64,000 bases of DNA from Cytobacillus oceanisediminis (GCF_007830235.1 NZ_VLKI01000003.1:1-64000), one strand, 5' to 3'; positions 51,994 to 62,851 are shown, counted from the stretch's first letter. Numbers and translations are program-made. Notes: generated from the letters alone by a model not told the origin.

Positions 51994-54060
51994 ATGCAAA
52001 CGGTAATGATTGTTGGAGCAGGAAAAGGTGGAACAGCTATATTGAAAATTATAAAAGAAACAGCTGTTTTGGATGTTAAAGCTATGGTAGATGTTAATTC
52101 CGATGCTCCTGGACTAGAGCTTGCGAAAGAAAATGGGATTCCTGTTGGCACCAATTGGCGCGAATTCATGAATCAAAATATAGATATTATTATTGAGGTT
52201 ACTGGAAATGAACAGGTTTTTGTAGATATAAGAGAAGCAAGAAGCAAGGACACTGTGTTAATACCGGGAAGTGTTGCTTATTTAATCGCAAAGTTGCTTG
52301 AAGAAAAGGAAGAGCTGATTTCAAAGTTCAGAAATGAAGCTTATAAACATGATTTGATTTTTAATTCTACTGATGATGGCATGATCGTTATTAATAATCA
52401 TGCCAAAATTACTGTTTTTAACAGAAGTGCAGAGAAAATGACCGGAATAAAAAGAAAAGACGCCATCGGCCAAAAGGTGAGTGACGTCATTACGGATAGC
52501 CTGCTGCCCAGAGTATTGGAAACGAGAAGGGTAGAGGCCAATCAGGAAATGATTTTAGAGAATGGCCTTAAGATTATCACAACGAGAATCCCAATGCTTG
52601 GTGAAAATAATGAGTTGATGGGTGCCTTTGCTGTTTTTAAAGATATTACTGAGGTAGTCACGCTGGCTGAGGAAATAACAAATCTCAAGGAAATACAGAC
52701 AATGCTTCAGGCAATTATCCAGTCCAGTGAAGAAGCTATTTCAGTTGTAGATGAAAATGGGAAAGGGATATTAATTAATCCGGCTTATTCACGGCTGACA
52801 GGACTTAAAGAGGAAGAGGTTATCGGCCATCCTGCGACTGCAGATATCTCTGAAGGTGAAAGTGTACATATGAAGGTGCTTCAAACTAGAAGAGCGATGA
52901 GGGGAGTGGCCATGAGGGTCGGACCGAAAAGGAAGGATGTTGTGGTTAATGTCGCTCCTGTTATCGTTAATGGAAAATTAAAAGGAAGTGTAGGCGTTAT
53001 TCATGATGTCTCGGAGATTCAAAGCCTGAACCGAGAATTGCATCGGGCCAGGCAGATTATCCGAACCTTGGAGGCAAAATATTCATTTGAAGATATCATT
53101 GGAACATCAGAAGAAATGACCATTGCAATAGAACAGGCGAAGCTCGGCGCCAAAACACCGGCAACGGTTCTGCTCCGAGGCGAATCTGGCACCGGCAAAG
53201 AACTGTTTGCCCATGCCATCCATAATGCGAGTGACAGAAAATATAACAAATTTATAAGAGTGAATTGTGCTGCTTTATCTGAATCATTATTGGAAAGCGA
53301 ACTATTTGGTTATGAGGAAGGTGCGTTCTCCGGAGCCAAGAGAGGCGGAAAAAGAGGGCTTTTTGAAGAGGCCGATAAAGGGAGCATCTTTCTGGATGAA
53401 ATTGGAGAGTTGACGGCCAATACTCAAGCGAAGCTGCTAAGGGTTCTACAGGAGCATGAAATTACGCGGGTCGGAGGAACTAAGCCAATTCATATTGATG
53501 TCAGGATTATTGCTGCAACAAATGTCAATTTAGAAAAAGGAATTGCTAATGGCACTTTTAGGGAAGACTTATACTATAGGCTAAATAGGATGCCGATACA
53601 TATTCCCTCTTTAAGGCGAAGGAAAAAGGATATCCCGCTGCTTAGCAGCAGGCTGATCCAAAAAATTAATCAGGAATATGGGCGAAATGTTGAGGGAGTA
53701 ACGGAAAAAGCGATTGAAAAGCTGATGGCCTATGATTGGCCAGGGAACGTAAGAGAACTGGATAACATACTCGGCAGAGCCATCATCTTTATGAGCTACA
53801 ATGAAACGGAAATAGAGGAATGGCATATCCCGGAACTAATCAGTTCGAACAGCACAGCTGCCAGTCAGGAAATAAGCGAGGCGACACAGGATAAAACACT
53901 GTCTCAATTGGTTGAGCAATATGAGGAAAAAATGATCCGCCAGACGCTGCAGAAGCATGAAGGAAATAAAACACTGACAGCAAAAACGCTGGGATTGTCT
54001 GTAAGGAATCTGTACTATAAGCTGGAGAGATATAATATTGCAAATAATAGCATGCAATAA
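51994..54060 (+). CDS. bkdR: Sigma-54-dependent activator BkdR
   Basis: A 688-residue enhancer-binding protein. The N-terminal domain (about 1-110) is Rossmann-like with [10 protein letters not shown] and could sense a dinucleotide or acyl-CoA. Two PAS domains follow (about 120-225 and 240-350). The AAA+ domain (about 365-600) has Walker A GESGTGKE near 395 and the sigma-54 contact loop as GAFSGA (443-448), not GAFTGA. The Fis-type helix-turn-helix is at the end ([21 protein letters not shown]). In B. subtilis it activates the bkd operon with SigL in response to branched-chain amino acids. Confidence 0.94.
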   Translation: MQTVMIVGAGKGGTAILKIIKETAVLDVKAMVDVNSDAPGLELAKENGIPVGTNWREFMNQNIDIIIEVTGNEQVFVDIREARSKDTVLIPGSVAYLIAKLLEEKEELISKFRNEAYKHDLIFNSTDDGMIVINNHAKITVFNRSAEKMTGIKRKDAIGQKVSDVITDSLLPRVLETRRVEANQEMILENGLKIITTRIPMLGENNELMGAFAVFKDITEVVTLAEEITNLKEIQTMLQAIIQSSEEAISVVDENGKGILINPAYSRLTGLKEEEVIGHPATADISEGESVHMKVLQTRRAMRGVAMRVGPKRKDVVVNVAPVIVNGKLKGSVGVIHDVSEIQSLNRELHRARQIIRTLEAKYSFEDIIGTSEEMTIAIEQAKLGAKTPATVLLRGESGTGKELFAHAIHNASDRKYNKFIRVNCAALSESLLESELFGYEEGAFSGAKRGGKRGLFEEADKGSIFLDEIGELTANTQAKLLRVLQEHEITRVGGTKPIHIDVRIIAATNVNLEKGIANGTFREDLYYRLNRMPIHIPSLRRRKKDIPLLSSRLIQKINQEYGRNVEGVTEKAIEKLMAYDWPGNVRELDNILGRAIIFMSYNETEIEEWHIPELISSNSTAASQEISEATQDKTLSQLVEQYEEKMIRQTLQKHEGNKTLTAKTLGLSVRNLYYKLERYNIANNSMQ

Positions 54061-54097
54061 TTTTCATAGTATGCAATTTATTTCATGCTTTAGCATG
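54051..54097 (+). promoter_or_regulatory. Candidate BkdR enhancer sites
   Basis: CATGCAAT (54051-54058), ATGCAAT (54071-54077) and the palindrome CATGCT-TT-AGCATG (54084-54097) cluster 30-80 bases upstream of the sigma-54 promoter, the first overlapping the end of bkdR. The half-site is shared with the bkdR leader. Confidence 0.5.
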
Positions 54098-54128
54098 ATG
54101 AATAAAGCGTTTTCATTGGGTTTTTGAG

Positions 54129-54145
54129 TTGGCACACTTCTTGCA
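54129..54145 (+). promoter_or_regulatory. Sigma-54 (-24/-12) promoter of the bkd operon
   Basis: TTGGCACACTTCTTGCA contains the TGGCAC-N5-TTGCA consensus with GG at 54131-54132 and GC at 54143-54144. Transcription should start near 54156, 85 bases before ptb. Confidence 0.93.
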
Positions 54146-54240
54146 AGTATTATAATCGGATGCAGCATCAAAGATTTGAAAGCAAAGTGAAGAAGCTTGG
54201 CTTAGAGCCTTGTGCTTTTTCTGGTAAGGGGGTTGAACAG

Positions 54241-55143
54241 ATGGAATTGGATTCGCTTATAACAAGAGCAACCCAATTTGGTGATAAAACGGTAGCCGTA
54301 GCCGCAGCAGAAGACGATGAGGTGCTGGAAGCTGTCGCAGAAGCGATTAAGCGTAACTTAGCAAGCTTTTTATTATTCGGGAATGAAGAAAAAATTCACG
54401 AGTTAATAAATCAGAAGCATAGTGGAATTGCCGAAAGCCCGAAGCTTAAAATTATTCATGCAGGATCTGCAGCTTCAGCGGCAGAACAGGCAGTGAGGGC
54501 TGTGAAGGAGCTTAAAGCCAACGTTTTGATGAAAGGGAATATCCCTACTGCAGGAATCTTAAAGGCTGTTTTGAATAAAGATTTCGGTTTAAGGACAGGA
54601 AATGTATTATCACATGTAGCTGTTTTTGAGGTTCCTGGCTTTGACCGATTTACGATTGTAACTGATGCAGCTATGAATATTGCACCTGATCTTAATCAGA
54701 AAGCCCAAATTGTGAAAAACGCAGTTGACATAGCAAGGTGCATTGGGATTAAGAAGCCGCTGGTTGCACCTATTGCTGCAGTGGAGGTTGTTAATCCGGC
54801 TATGCAGGCCACGCTGGATGCGGCTGCTTTAACCCTTATGAACAAGCGGGGACAAATCAAAGATTGTGTTGTGGATGGCCCTTTGGCTTTGGATAATGCA
54901 ATTTCTTTTGAGGCTGCTGAACATAAGGGAATAAAGAGTGAGGTTGCCGGACAGGCAGACGTTTTATTAGTGCCAACAATAGAAGTTGGGAATGCTTTAT
55001 ATAAATCTCTCGTCTACTTTGCAAAAGCAAAGGTGGGCGCGGTTATTGCCGGCGCTAAAGCGCCTATCGTTCTAACATCCAGGGCTGATTCGGCTGAAAG
55101 CAAAGTGTATTCATTAGCGCTGGCTATCTGCTCTGCAAAATAG
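54241..55143 (+). CDS. ptb: Phosphate butyryltransferase
   Basis: A 300-residue enzyme that exchanges CoA of butyryl- or branched acyl-CoA for phosphate. VAVAAAEDDEVLEAV opens the fold, VLMKGNIPT and VSNAL-type NVLSHVAVFEV blocks mid-protein, and VDGPLALDNAIS near the end are family features. ATG 54241 follows AAGGGGGTTGAACAG; codons upstream lie in the promoter region. With Buk it converts acyl-CoA into acid plus ATP. Confidence 0.94.
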   Translation: MELDSLITRATQFGDKTVAVAAAEDDEVLEAVAEAIKRNLASFLLFGNEEKIHELINQKHSGIAESPKLKIIHAGSAASAAEQAVRAVKELKANVLMKGNIPTAGILKAVLNKDFGLRTGNVLSHVAVFEVPGFDRFTIVTDAAMNIAPDLNQKAQIVKNAVDIARCIGIKKPLVAPIAAVEVVNPAMQATLDAAALTLMNKRGQIKDCVVDGPLALDNAISFEAAEHKGIKSEVAGQADVLLVPTIEVGNALYKSLVYFAKAKVGAVIAGAKAPIVLTSRADSAESKVYSLALAICSAK

Positions 55144-55218
55144 AATATAACTGCAAAAACACGATATATCAGGTGGAAATAACATACTTCTTTAAAAGAA
55201 TCCGGGAGGAATTTTAAG

Positions 55219-56313
55219 ATGGAAATCTTCAAGTACTTAGAAACTTATGATTATGAGCAAGTTGTTTTTTGCCAGGATAAGCAATCAGGATTAAAGGCGA
55301 TTATTGCTATCCACGACACCACTTTGGGACCTGCCCTTGGCGGAACACGCATGTGGACTTATGAATCTGAAGAAGCGGCTATTGAGGATGCGCTTCGTCT
55401 TGCTCGCGGCATGACTTATAAAAATGCGGCAGCCGGCTTAAATCTTGGCGGCGGAAAAACAGTTATAATCGGCGATCCGCGGAGAGACAAAAATGAAGAG
55501 ATGTTCCGTGCTTTCGGCCGCTATATTCAAGGGTTGAATGGCCGTTACATCACTGCGGAAGATGTAGGAACTACTGTAGCTGATATGGACCTGATCCACG
55601 AGGAAACAGATTATGTAACAGGTATATCTCCAGCTTTCGGCTCTTCAGGAAACCCTTCGCCTGTAACTGCCTATGGCGTTTACAGAGGAATGAAAGCGGC
55701 AGCTAAAGCAGCCTTTGGAACAGACTCTTTGGAAGGCAAGACAATTGCTGTTCAGGGTGTAGGAAATGTTGCGTACAATCTTTGCCGCCACCTGCATGAA
55801 GAAGGAGCTCAGCTCATTGTAACAGATATTAATAAAGAAGCAGTTCAGCGTGCAGTTGAAGAATTTGGTGCAAAAGCTGTTGAACCTAATGAGATTTACG
55901 GAGTTGAATGTGATATCTACGCTCCATGTGCTTTGGGTGCAACAATTAATGATGATACAATTCCTCAGCTAAAAGCAAAAGTTATCGCAGGAGCTGCCAA
56001 CAATCAGCTAAAAGAAACACGCCATGGCGATCAAATACATGAAATGGGGATCGTCTACGCTCCTGACTATGTCATAAATGCAGGCGGGGTTATTAACGTT
56101 GCAGATGAGCTATATGGCTACAACCGTGAGCGTGCCATGAAAAAAGTTGAAACTGTTTACAATAATATAGAAAAAGTTATTGAAATTGCTAAAAGAGATG
56201 GCATTCCAACATACAAAGCGGCTGATCGTATGGCTGAGGAAAGAATTGAAAGAATGCGCAATTCCCGTGGCCAATTCTTGCAAAACGGCCACCATATCCT
56301 TAGCCGCAGATAA
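55219..56313 (+). CDS. bcd: Leucine (branched-chain amino acid) dehydrogenase
   Basis: A 364-residue NAD enzyme that deaminates leucine, isoleucine and valine to 2-oxo acids, which feed the bkd complex. Catalytic lysines lie in [20 protein letters not shown], and the cofactor loop is [12 protein letters not shown] with following DINKEAV. Length equals the B. subtilis protein. GGGAGGAATTTTAAG precedes the start. Confidence 0.96.
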   Translation: MEIFKYLETYDYEQVVFCQDKQSGLKAIIAIHDTTLGPALGGTRMWTYESEEAAIEDALRLARGMTYKNAAAGLNLGGGKTVIIGDPRRDKNEEMFRAFGRYIQGLNGRYITAEDVGTTVADMDLIHEETDYVTGISPAFGSSGNPSPVTAYGVYRGMKAAAKAAFGTDSLEGKTIAVQGVGNVAYNLCRHLHEEGAQLIVTDINKEAVQRAVEEFGAKAVEPNEIYGVECDIYAPCALGATINDDTIPQLKAKVIAGAANNQLKETRHGDQIHEMGIVYAPDYVINAGGVINVADELYGYNRERAMKKVETVYNNIEKVIEIAKRDGIPTYKAADRMAEERIERMRNSRGQFLQNGHHILSRR

Positions 56314-56510
56314 AATTTCGTGGCAATGGCTGCTTATTTATGAGAATCAATTCATGGCCATTCATGCCCGGAAAGCAAAACGCTGAATGAAAATTCAGCG
56401 TCTTTGCCTTTAAATATTGAATAGAAAAAATACGCAGCGGCAGCTTGAGTTCCTTTGTAAAAGGTTGCTTTTTACAAGGAAGATTTCCGCTTTCTAATGG
56501 AGGTTTAAAC

Positions 56511-57620
56511 GTGCTAGAACAAGAACATCGAATTCTCGTCATCAATCCGGGATCCACTTCAACAAAGATTGGAGTTTTCGATAATGAGATTTCTGTCCTG
56601 GAAAAAACATTGCGCCATGATTCAGATGTCATAAACTCGTTTGAAAATATTATCGATCAATATGAATTCCGTAAACAAACCATTCTGGAAACGTTGGATC
56701 TTGAAGGGATAAATATTTCAAAGTTAAGTGCTGTATGCGGCCGGGGCGGTTTGCTGCGCCCTATCGAAGGAGGCACTTATTCTGTTAATGAGGCGATGCT
56801 TACGGATTTGCGGGCTGGTTTTGCAGGGCAGCATGCTTCAAACCTGGGCGGAATCCTGGCATACGAAATTGCTTCGGGATTAAATATTCCTTCTTATATT
56901 GTTGACCCGGTTGTTGTTGATGAGTTAGATTCAATTGCCCGAATTTCCGGTTTTTCAATGATAGAAAGAAAAAGCATATTTCATGCTTTGAATCAGAAAG
57001 CTGTAGCAAGAAGAGTCGCAAAAGATCTTGGGAGAAAATATGAGGAACTAAATTTAATTGTTACACATATGGGCGGCGGAATTACAGTAGGTGCCCATAA
57101 ACAGGGAAAAGTAGTAGATGTCAATAACGGATTACATGGAGATGGACCTTTCAGCCCTGAACGGGCAGGAACAGTGCCAGCCGGTGATTTGGTGGCACTT
57201 TGCTACTCCGGCAGTTTTTATCGTGAAGAAATAATGAAGAAACTTGTCGGACAAGGCGGCCTTGTCGGTTACCTCGGAACGAACGACGCTGTAAAAGTTG
57301 AAAAGATGATCCAAAACTGCGATGAAAAAGCAAAGCTAGTCTATTCAGCTATGGCTTATCAGGTTTCTAAAGAGATTGGCTCTGCCAGTGCTGTACTGGG
57401 AGGCAAGGTGGACGCCATTATTCTCACTGGCGGCCTTGCTTATGGAAAAGGTTTTGTGAAGCAAATCAGCGAACGCATAAATTGGATCGCGGACGTAATC
57501 ATCCAGCCGGGCGAAAATGAGCTTCAGGCCCTGGCGGAGGGAGCATTGCGTGTTCTTCGGGGTGAGGAAACAGAAAAAGAATATCCAGGAAAAGCTGCTG
57601 ACAAAGCAGCAATCAAATAA
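56511..57620 (+). CDS. buk: Butyrate kinase
   Basis: A 369-residue ASKHA-fold kinase that makes ATP and a branched or straight short-chain acid from acyl phosphate. [17 protein letters not shown] is the phosphate-1 motif, [13 protein letters not shown] and [11 protein letters not shown] the central blocks, and [10 protein letters not shown] the adenosine loop. GTG 56511 is chosen because TGGAGG lies just upstream; a longer TTG frame from 56445 has no support. Confidence 0.94.
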   Translation: MLEQEHRILVINPGSTSTKIGVFDNEISVLEKTLRHDSDVINSFENIIDQYEFRKQTILETLDLEGINISKLSAVCGRGGLLRPIEGGTYSVNEAMLTDLRAGFAGQHASNLGGILAYEIASGLNIPSYIVDPVVVDELDSIARISGFSMIERKSIFHALNQKAVARRVAKDLGRKYEELNLIVTHMGGGITVGAHKQGKVVDVNNGLHGDGPFSPERAGTVPAGDLVALCYSGSFYREEIMKKLVGQGGLVGYLGTNDAVKVEKMIQNCDEKAKLVYSAMAYQVSKEIGSASAVLGGKVDAIILTGGLAYGKGFVKQISERINWIADVIIQPGENELQALAEGALRVLRGEETEKEYPGKAADKAAIK

Positions 57621-57635
57621 AAAGGGGGAAGCAAC

Positions 57636-59057
57636 TTGGCACAGGAATATGATTTAGTCATTCTTGGCGGAGGCACTGGCGGTTATGTAGCTGCCATTCG
57701 CGCTTCACAACTTGGATTAAAAACGGCAATAGTTGAAAAAGCGAAACTTGGCGGCACTTGCCTTCATAAAGGATGCATACCAAGCAAGGCATTATTGAGA
57801 AGTGCTGAAGTATTTGCAACGGCAAAGCATAGTGAGGATTTTGGTGTTGTCACAAGTGATGTATCCATCAACTTTGGAAAAGTCCAGGAGAGAAAAAATA
57901 AAATCGTTGAACAGCTGCATAAGGGTGTTCAGCACTTGATGAAGCAAGGGAAGATAGATGTTTTTGGAGGAATAGGACGCATCTTAGGACCTTCCATTTT
58001 TTCTCCAATGCCTGGCACAATCTCTGTTGAGATGAATAATGGTGATGAAAACGAAATGCTGATCCCTAAAAATGTCATTGTGGCTACAGGATCGCGGCCA
58101 CGTACACTTCCTGGGCTGGATATTGATGGCCAACTTGTCATGACCTCTGATGAGGCGCTGGCAATGGAGGAGATACCAAATTCTATTATAATTGTGGGCG
58201 GCGGTGTAATTGGAATTGAATGGGCATCCATGTTATCTGATTTTGGTGCAGAAGTAACGGTTATTGAATATGCTGACCGGATTATTCCTACAGAAGATAG
58301 TGAGATTTCAAAAGAAATGCAGCGCCTTATGAAAAAGAAAGGCGTAAAAATTGTAACGGGAGCAAAGGTACTTTCTGAAACTTTGCAAAAAGGTGAAGGG
58401 GTAACGATTTCTGCAGAAGTGAAAGGTTCACCAAAGGAGTTCTCTGCTGAAAAGCTGCTTGTTTCCGTTGGCCGCCAGGCAAATGTCGAGGGAATTGGCA
58501 TTGAAAATACAGATATCCAAATTGAAAAAGGATTTATTACTACAAATGAATTTTTCCAAACAAAGGAATCACATATATATGCAATTGGTGATGTCATTGG
58601 CGGTCTTCAGCTTGCCCATGTTGCATCCCATGAAGGCATTGTTGCCGTTGAACACATTGCCGGGCAAAATCCTTCTCCAATCGATTACAGCCTGGTGTCA
58701 AAATGTATTTATAGTGCACCTGAAGCAGCAAGTGTAGGATTGACAGAGGATGAGGCAAAGGAAAAAGGCTTTAACGTGAAGACAGGCAAGTTTTCATTCC
58801 GGGCAATCGGAAAGGCGCTTGTGTTTGGAGAATCAGATGGATTTGTCAAAATAGTGGCTGATAAAGATACCGACGATATCCTTGGTGTACATATGATTGG
58901 CCCGCATGTGACAGATATGATTTCAGAAGCAGGCCTTGCGCGTGTTCTTGATGCTACACCATGGGAAGTGGCACATACCATTCACCCGCATCCAACATTA
59001 TCGGAAGCAATTGGAGAAGCAGCTCTTGCTGTTGATGGAAAAGCGATTCACGGGTAA
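57636..59057 (+). CDS. lpdV: Dihydrolipoyl dehydrogenase of the branched-chain complex (E3)
   Basis: A 473-residue flavoprotein that reoxidises the lipoyl group with NAD. FAD loop LVILGGGTGGYVAAIRA is at 7-23, the redox pair Cys42/Cys47 in GGTCLHKGCIPSK, the NAD loop IIVGGGVIGIEWAS mid-protein, and the base His in HPHPTLSEA. TTG start behind GGGGGAAG. In this operon it serves the branched-chain 2-oxoacid dehydrogenase. Confidence 0.95.
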   Translation: MAQEYDLVILGGGTGGYVAAIRASQLGLKTAIVEKAKLGGTCLHKGCIPSKALLRSAEVFATAKHSEDFGVVTSDVSINFGKVQERKNKIVEQLHKGVQHLMKQGKIDVFGGIGRILGPSIFSPMPGTISVEMNNGDENEMLIPKNVIVATGSRPRTLPGLDIDGQLVMTSDEALAMEEIPNSIIIVGGGVIGIEWASMLSDFGAEVTVIEYADRIIPTEDSEISKEMQRLMKKKGVKIVTGAKVLSETLQKGEGVTISAEVKGSPKEFSAEKLLVSVGRQANVEGIGIENTDIQIEKGFITTNEFFQTKESHIYAIGDVIGGLQLAHVASHEGIVAVEHIAGQNPSPIDYSLVSKCIYSAPEAASVGLTEDEAKEKGFNVKTGKFSFRAIGKALVFGESDGFVKIVADKDTDDILGVHMIGPHVTDMISEAGLARVLDATPWEVAHTIHPHPTLSEAIGEAALAVDGKAIHG

Positions 59058-59138
59058 AAGATATTTGATGCAACTAAAAATGCCGGCCTCCTGAATAGGA
59101 TACCGGCAAGTACATAAAAGTTTAGGAGGTTGTATAAA

Positions 59139-60134
59139 ATGGCTGAAAACCGTCATAAAGAATTAGGTTTAAGTGACGAGAGAGTTCTTGAAATGTATGA
59201 GACGATGCTATTGGCACGCCGTATTGATGAGCGTATGTGGCTTTTAAACCGCGCGGGGAAAATCCCGTTCGTTATTTCATGCCAGGGGCAAGAAGCTGCC
59301 CAGGTAGGTGCTGCCTTTGCGCTTGACCGGGAGAAAGATTATGTCCTTCCGTATTACCGTGATATGGGTGTAGTTCTTACATTCGGTATGACTGCAAAAG
59401 AATTAATGCTGTCCGGATTTGCGAAAGCGGAAGATCCAAACTCAGGCGGACGCCAAATGCCTGGCCACTTTGGCCAAAAGAAAAATCGGATTGTTACAGG
59501 TTCTTCACCAGTTACTACCCAGGTTCCGCATGCTGTTGGAGTAGCTCTTGGAGGGAAACTGGAAGGCAAAGACCTCGTAACCTTTGTAACGTTCGGCGAA
59601 GGTTCTTCAAACCAGGGAGATTTCCATGAGGGTGCCAACTTTGCCGGAGTTCATAAACTTCCTGTTATCTTTATGTGTGAAAACAATAAGTATGCCATCT
59701 CAGTTCCGGTGGAAAAGCAGCTTGCCTGCGAAAACGTCTCTGACCGAGCAATTGGCTATGGCATGCCTGGTGTCACAGTTGATGGCAATGACCCGCTTGA
59801 AGTATATAAAGCAGTAAAAGAAGCAGCAGACAGAGGCCGCCGCGGAGCAGGGCCGACTTTGGTCGAAACCATTTCTTACCGTTTGACTCCGCACTCTTCC
59901 GATGATGATGACCGCAGCTACCGTGCTCCTGATGAAGTAGCAGAAGCGAAAACAAAAGATCCAATCATTACTTTCGGTGCTTATTTAAAAGAAAATGGAG
60001 TAATGGACGATACATCAGAAAAAGAGATTAATGACCGTGTTATGAAATTGGTAAACGAAGCAACTGATTATGCTGAAGACGCTCCATATGCCGAGCCGGA
60101 AAACGCTTTAAAACATGTTTATGCTGAACAGTAA
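59139..60134 (+). CDS. bkdAA: 2-oxoisovalerate dehydrogenase E1 alpha subunit
   Basis: A 331-residue thiamine diphosphate subunit. MLLARRIDERMWLL opens it, and the cofactor motif GEGSSNQGDFHEGANFAGVHKLPVIFMCENN is complete. The phosphorylation-loop region RLTPHSSDDDDRSYR matches branched-chain E1. ATG 59139 is 9 bases after AGGAGG. With BkdAB it decarboxylates 2-oxo acids from leucine, isoleucine and valine. A TGCCGG/CCGGCA hairpin lies in the 81-base gap after lpdV. Confidence 0.95.
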   Translation: MAENRHKELGLSDERVLEMYETMLLARRIDERMWLLNRAGKIPFVISCQGQEAAQVGAAFALDREKDYVLPYYRDMGVVLTFGMTAKELMLSGFAKAEDPNSGGRQMPGHFGQKKNRIVTGSSPVTTQVPHAVGVALGGKLEGKDLVTFVTFGEGSSNQGDFHEGANFAGVHKLPVIFMCENNKYAISVPVEKQLACENVSDRAIGYGMPGVTVDGNDPLEVYKAVKEAADRGRRGAGPTLVETISYRLTPHSSDDDDRSYRAPDEVAEAKTKDPIITFGAYLKENGVMDDTSEKEINDRVMKLVNEATDYAEDAPYAEPENALKHVYAEQ

Positions 60135-60146
60135 GGGGGAGAGAGT

Positions 60147-61130
60147 ATGGCTGTAATTTCTTATATTGATGCGGTAACAATGGCTATCCGCGAGGAAATG
60201 GAAAGAGATCCGAAGGTTTTTGTTTTAGGTGAAGACGTAGGTAAAAAAGGCGGAGTTTTTAAAGCGACCCAAGGTTTATATGACAAATTTGGAGAGGAGC
60301 GTGTCATTGATACGCCGCTTGCTGAATCTGCCATTGCAGGGGTAGGAATCGGTGCTGCTATGTACGGAATGCGCCCGATTGCTGAAATGCAGTTTGCCGA
60401 CTTTATTATGCCGGCTGTGAACCAGATTATTTCAGAAGCAGCAAAAATTCGCTACCGCTCCAACAATGATTGGAACTGTCCAATTGTCATACGTGCACCA
60501 TATGGCGGAGGTGTTCATGGAGCCCTTTATCACTCCCAGTCAGTTGAGGCAGTGTTTGCGAATCAGCCTGGTTTAAAAATTGTTATGCCTTCTACTCCTT
60601 ATGATGTAAAAGGATTATTAAAAGCTGCGATCCGTGATGAAGATCCGGTACTGTTTTTTGAACATAAACGTGCATATCGCCTTATTAAGGGAGAGGTTCC
60701 TGAAGATGATTATGTGCTTCCAATTGGAAAAGCAGATGTTAAGCGTGAGGGTGAAGATATCACAGTCATCACTTATGGCCTATGCGTGCATTTTGCCCTT
60801 CAGGCTGCTGAGAGGCTTGCGAAAGACGGCATCTCTGCGCACATTCTTGACTTAAGAACTGTATATCCGCTTGATAAGGAAGCGATTATTGAAGCCGCAT
60901 CAAAAACAGGAAAAGTATTGCTTCTGACTGAAGACAATAAAGAAGGAAGCATTATGAGCGAGGTTTCTGCCATTATTGCAGAAAATTGCCTGTTTGAACT
61001 TGATGCACCAATTAAACGCCTGGCAGGCCCGGATGTTCCAGCAATGCCATACGCGCCTACAATGGAGAAATACTTCATGGTGAATCCGGATAAAGTTGAA
61101 AAGGCAATGCGTGAATTGGCGGAATTTTAA
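60147..61130 (+). CDS. bkdAB: 2-oxoisovalerate dehydrogenase E1 beta subunit
   Basis: A 327-residue partner subunit with DAVTMAIREEMERDP, GEDVGKKGGVFKATQGL and the EMQFADFIMPAVNQI and PYGGGVHGALYHSQS blocks of transketolase-type beta chains. It completes the E1 heterotetramer. It is 12 bases after bkdAA behind AAGGGGGAGAGAGT. Confidence 0.95.
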   Translation: MAVISYIDAVTMAIREEMERDPKVFVLGEDVGKKGGVFKATQGLYDKFGEERVIDTPLAESAIAGVGIGAAMYGMRPIAEMQFADFIMPAVNQIISEAAKIRYRSNNDWNCPIVIRAPYGGGVHGALYHSQSVEAVFANQPGLKIVMPSTPYDVKGLLKAAIRDEDPVLFFEHKRAYRLIKGEVPEDDYVLPIGKADVKREGEDITVITYGLCVHFALQAAERLAKDGISAHILDLRTVYPLDKEAIIEAASKTGKVLLLTEDNKEGSIMSEVSAIIAENCLFELDAPIKRLAGPDVPAMPYAPTMEKYFMVNPDKVEKAMRELAEF

Positions 61131-61278
61131 TAGAACTGGCTATTCAACTAATTTAAAATGGAAAGGCAGATTTGGCTGCAGCTGTTTCTGATATGAGCCT
61201 TTTTAAGAATCATACAGAAAAAAACTGCACAGTCTGTATATCCCGCATTGTGCGGGTAGCTAGAAGGAGGTATACCCA

Positions 61279-62610
61279 TTGGCTATCGAGCAAATTAAAA
61301 TGCCCCAACTAGGGGAGAGTGTAACAGAAGGTACGATCAGCAAATGGCTGGTTTCCGTTGGAGATAAAGTAAATAAATATGATCCGCTTGCAGAAGTCAT
61401 GACGGATAAAGTAAATGCCGAAGTGCCATCTTCTTTTACAGGAGTGATCAAGGAATTGATCGCCGAAGAAGGTGAAACCTATGAAGTTGGCCAGGTAATC
61501 CTGACGATTGAAACAGAAGGCGGCGGTGAAGCAGCTCCAGCAGCGGCATCCGAGCCTAAAACGGAAGAAAAGGCAGCACCTGTACAATCAGCCGGAAATA
61601 CAGCGGCTTCTGCTCCAGCCACCTCGGCTAAGGCAGAAAGTCCAAAGGGAGTCCGCTATTCTCCTGCGGTTTTGAAACTGTCCCAGGAACATGGAATTGA
61701 TTTAAATCAGGTCACAGGTACTGGCGGCGGCGGGCGTATTACCCGAAAAGACCTTATGAAAATCATTGAGTCAGGGAATATTCCAACAGGTGATACTGCA
61801 CCAGCAGCACCGTCCCAGACAGAAGTGCCAGCTGCAGCAGCAGCCCCTTCTGCACCGGCTGCCCCAGCCAAACAGGCAGCGCCTGCTCCAAATGTGCCGG
61901 TAATGCCGGGAGATATTGAGATTCCTGTTACAGGAGTCCGTAAAGCAATTGCAGCCAACATGCTTCGAAGCAAGCATGAGGCGCCCCATGCATGGACCAT
62001 GATGGAAGTGGATGTTACAAACCTGGTTGAATACCGCAACAGCATCAAAGGTGAATTTAAGCAAAAAGAAGGCTTTAACCTTACATTTTTTGCTTTCTTC
62101 GTAAAAGCTGTCGCACAGGCTCTAAAGGAATTCCCGCAAATTAATTCAATGTGGGCTGGAGATAAAATTATCCAGAAGAAAGATATAAATATCTCCATTG
62201 CTGTTGCTACTGATGATGCCTTATTTGTTCCTGTCATCAAAGCTGCAGACGAAAAAACAATTAAAGGGATTGCCCGTGAAATCAATGAGCTTGCAGTAAA
62301 GGTCCGCACAGGAAAACTGACTTCCGCTGAAATGCAGGGCGGCACTTTTACAGTTAATAACACGGGATCATTCGGTTCTGTCCAATCAATGGGCATTATC
62401 AATTACCCGCAGGCGGCGATTTTGCAGGTTGAATCCATCGTCAAGCGTCCAGTGGTTATGAACAATGGCATGATTGCTGTCCGTGATATGGTGAACCTTT
62501 GTATGTCGCTGGACCACCGTGTATTGGACGGACTTGTTTGCGGCCGCTTCCTGCAGCGTGTTAAAGAAATTCTTGAGAACACGGCCAAGGAAAATACATC
62601 TGTATATTAA
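61279..62610 (+). CDS. bkdB: Branched-chain 2-oxoacid dehydrogenase E2 (lipoamide acyltransferase)
   Basis: The 443-residue protein has a lipoyl domain (1-77, lipoyl-lysine Lys44 in MTDKVNAE) and an alanine-proline linker. An E3/E1-binding domain (about 120-160: RYSPAVLKLSQEHGIDL), a second alanine-rich linker and a catalytic domain (about 210-440, with DHRVLDG) follow. It transfers the branched acyl group to CoA, giving starters for branched fatty acids. TTG start behind AGAAGGAGGTATACCCA. It ends the bkd operon. Confidence 0.95.
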   Translation: MAIEQIKMPQLGESVTEGTISKWLVSVGDKVNKYDPLAEVMTDKVNAEVPSSFTGVIKELIAEEGETYEVGQVILTIETEGGGEAAPAAASEPKTEEKAAPVQSAGNTAASAPATSAKAESPKGVRYSPAVLKLSQEHGIDLNQVTGTGGGGRITRKDLMKIIESGNIPTGDTAPAAPSQTEVPAAAAAPSAPAAPAKQAAPAPNVPVMPGDIEIPVTGVRKAIAANMLRSKHEAPHAWTMMEVDVTNLVEYRNSIKGEFKQKEGFNLTFFAFFVKAVAQALKEFPQINSMWAGDKIIQKKDINISIAVATDDALFVPVIKAADEKTIKGIAREINELAVKVRTGKLTSAEMQGGTFTVNNTGSFGSVQSMGIINYPQAAILQVESIVKRPVVMNNGMIAVRDMVNLCMSLDHRVLDGLVCGRFLQRVKEILENTAKENTSVY

Positions 62611-62620
62611 TGTGAAATTG

Positions 62621-62653
62621 AACCGCTGCCCCAGGGCAGTGGTTTATTTATTA
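62621..62653 (+). terminator. Terminator of the bkd operon
   Basis: AACCGCTGCCC (62621-62631) pairs with GGGCAGTGGTT (62634-62644), followed by TATTTATT. Confidence 0.8.
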
Positions 62654-62851
62654 GCGGGAGACAGAAAGTCCTAAAAGATTCGATGTTCATTGCTTGTTTC
62701 CAATATGTATACTAAAATGGTTATATAAAGAATTTTGAATTTTAATATAATTGAATACTGCGTCTCATGCTCTTTTTTAAGCCGCAGTGCCGTGACAGCC
62801 TGTTTCATTAGTGAGGGGAGGGGAACGCTGTCAGTTATATGGCAGCCTATT

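Noticed and set aside
57929-58597. 222-codon open frame on the minus strand
   Set aside because: It lies fully opposite lpdV, whose motifs are intact. The product is serine/proline-rich with no family features, as expected for a mirror frame.
61707-62402. 231-codon open frame on the minus strand
   Set aside because: It lies opposite bkdB. The alanine-rich linker of E2 keeps the reverse frame open, and there is no ribosome site.
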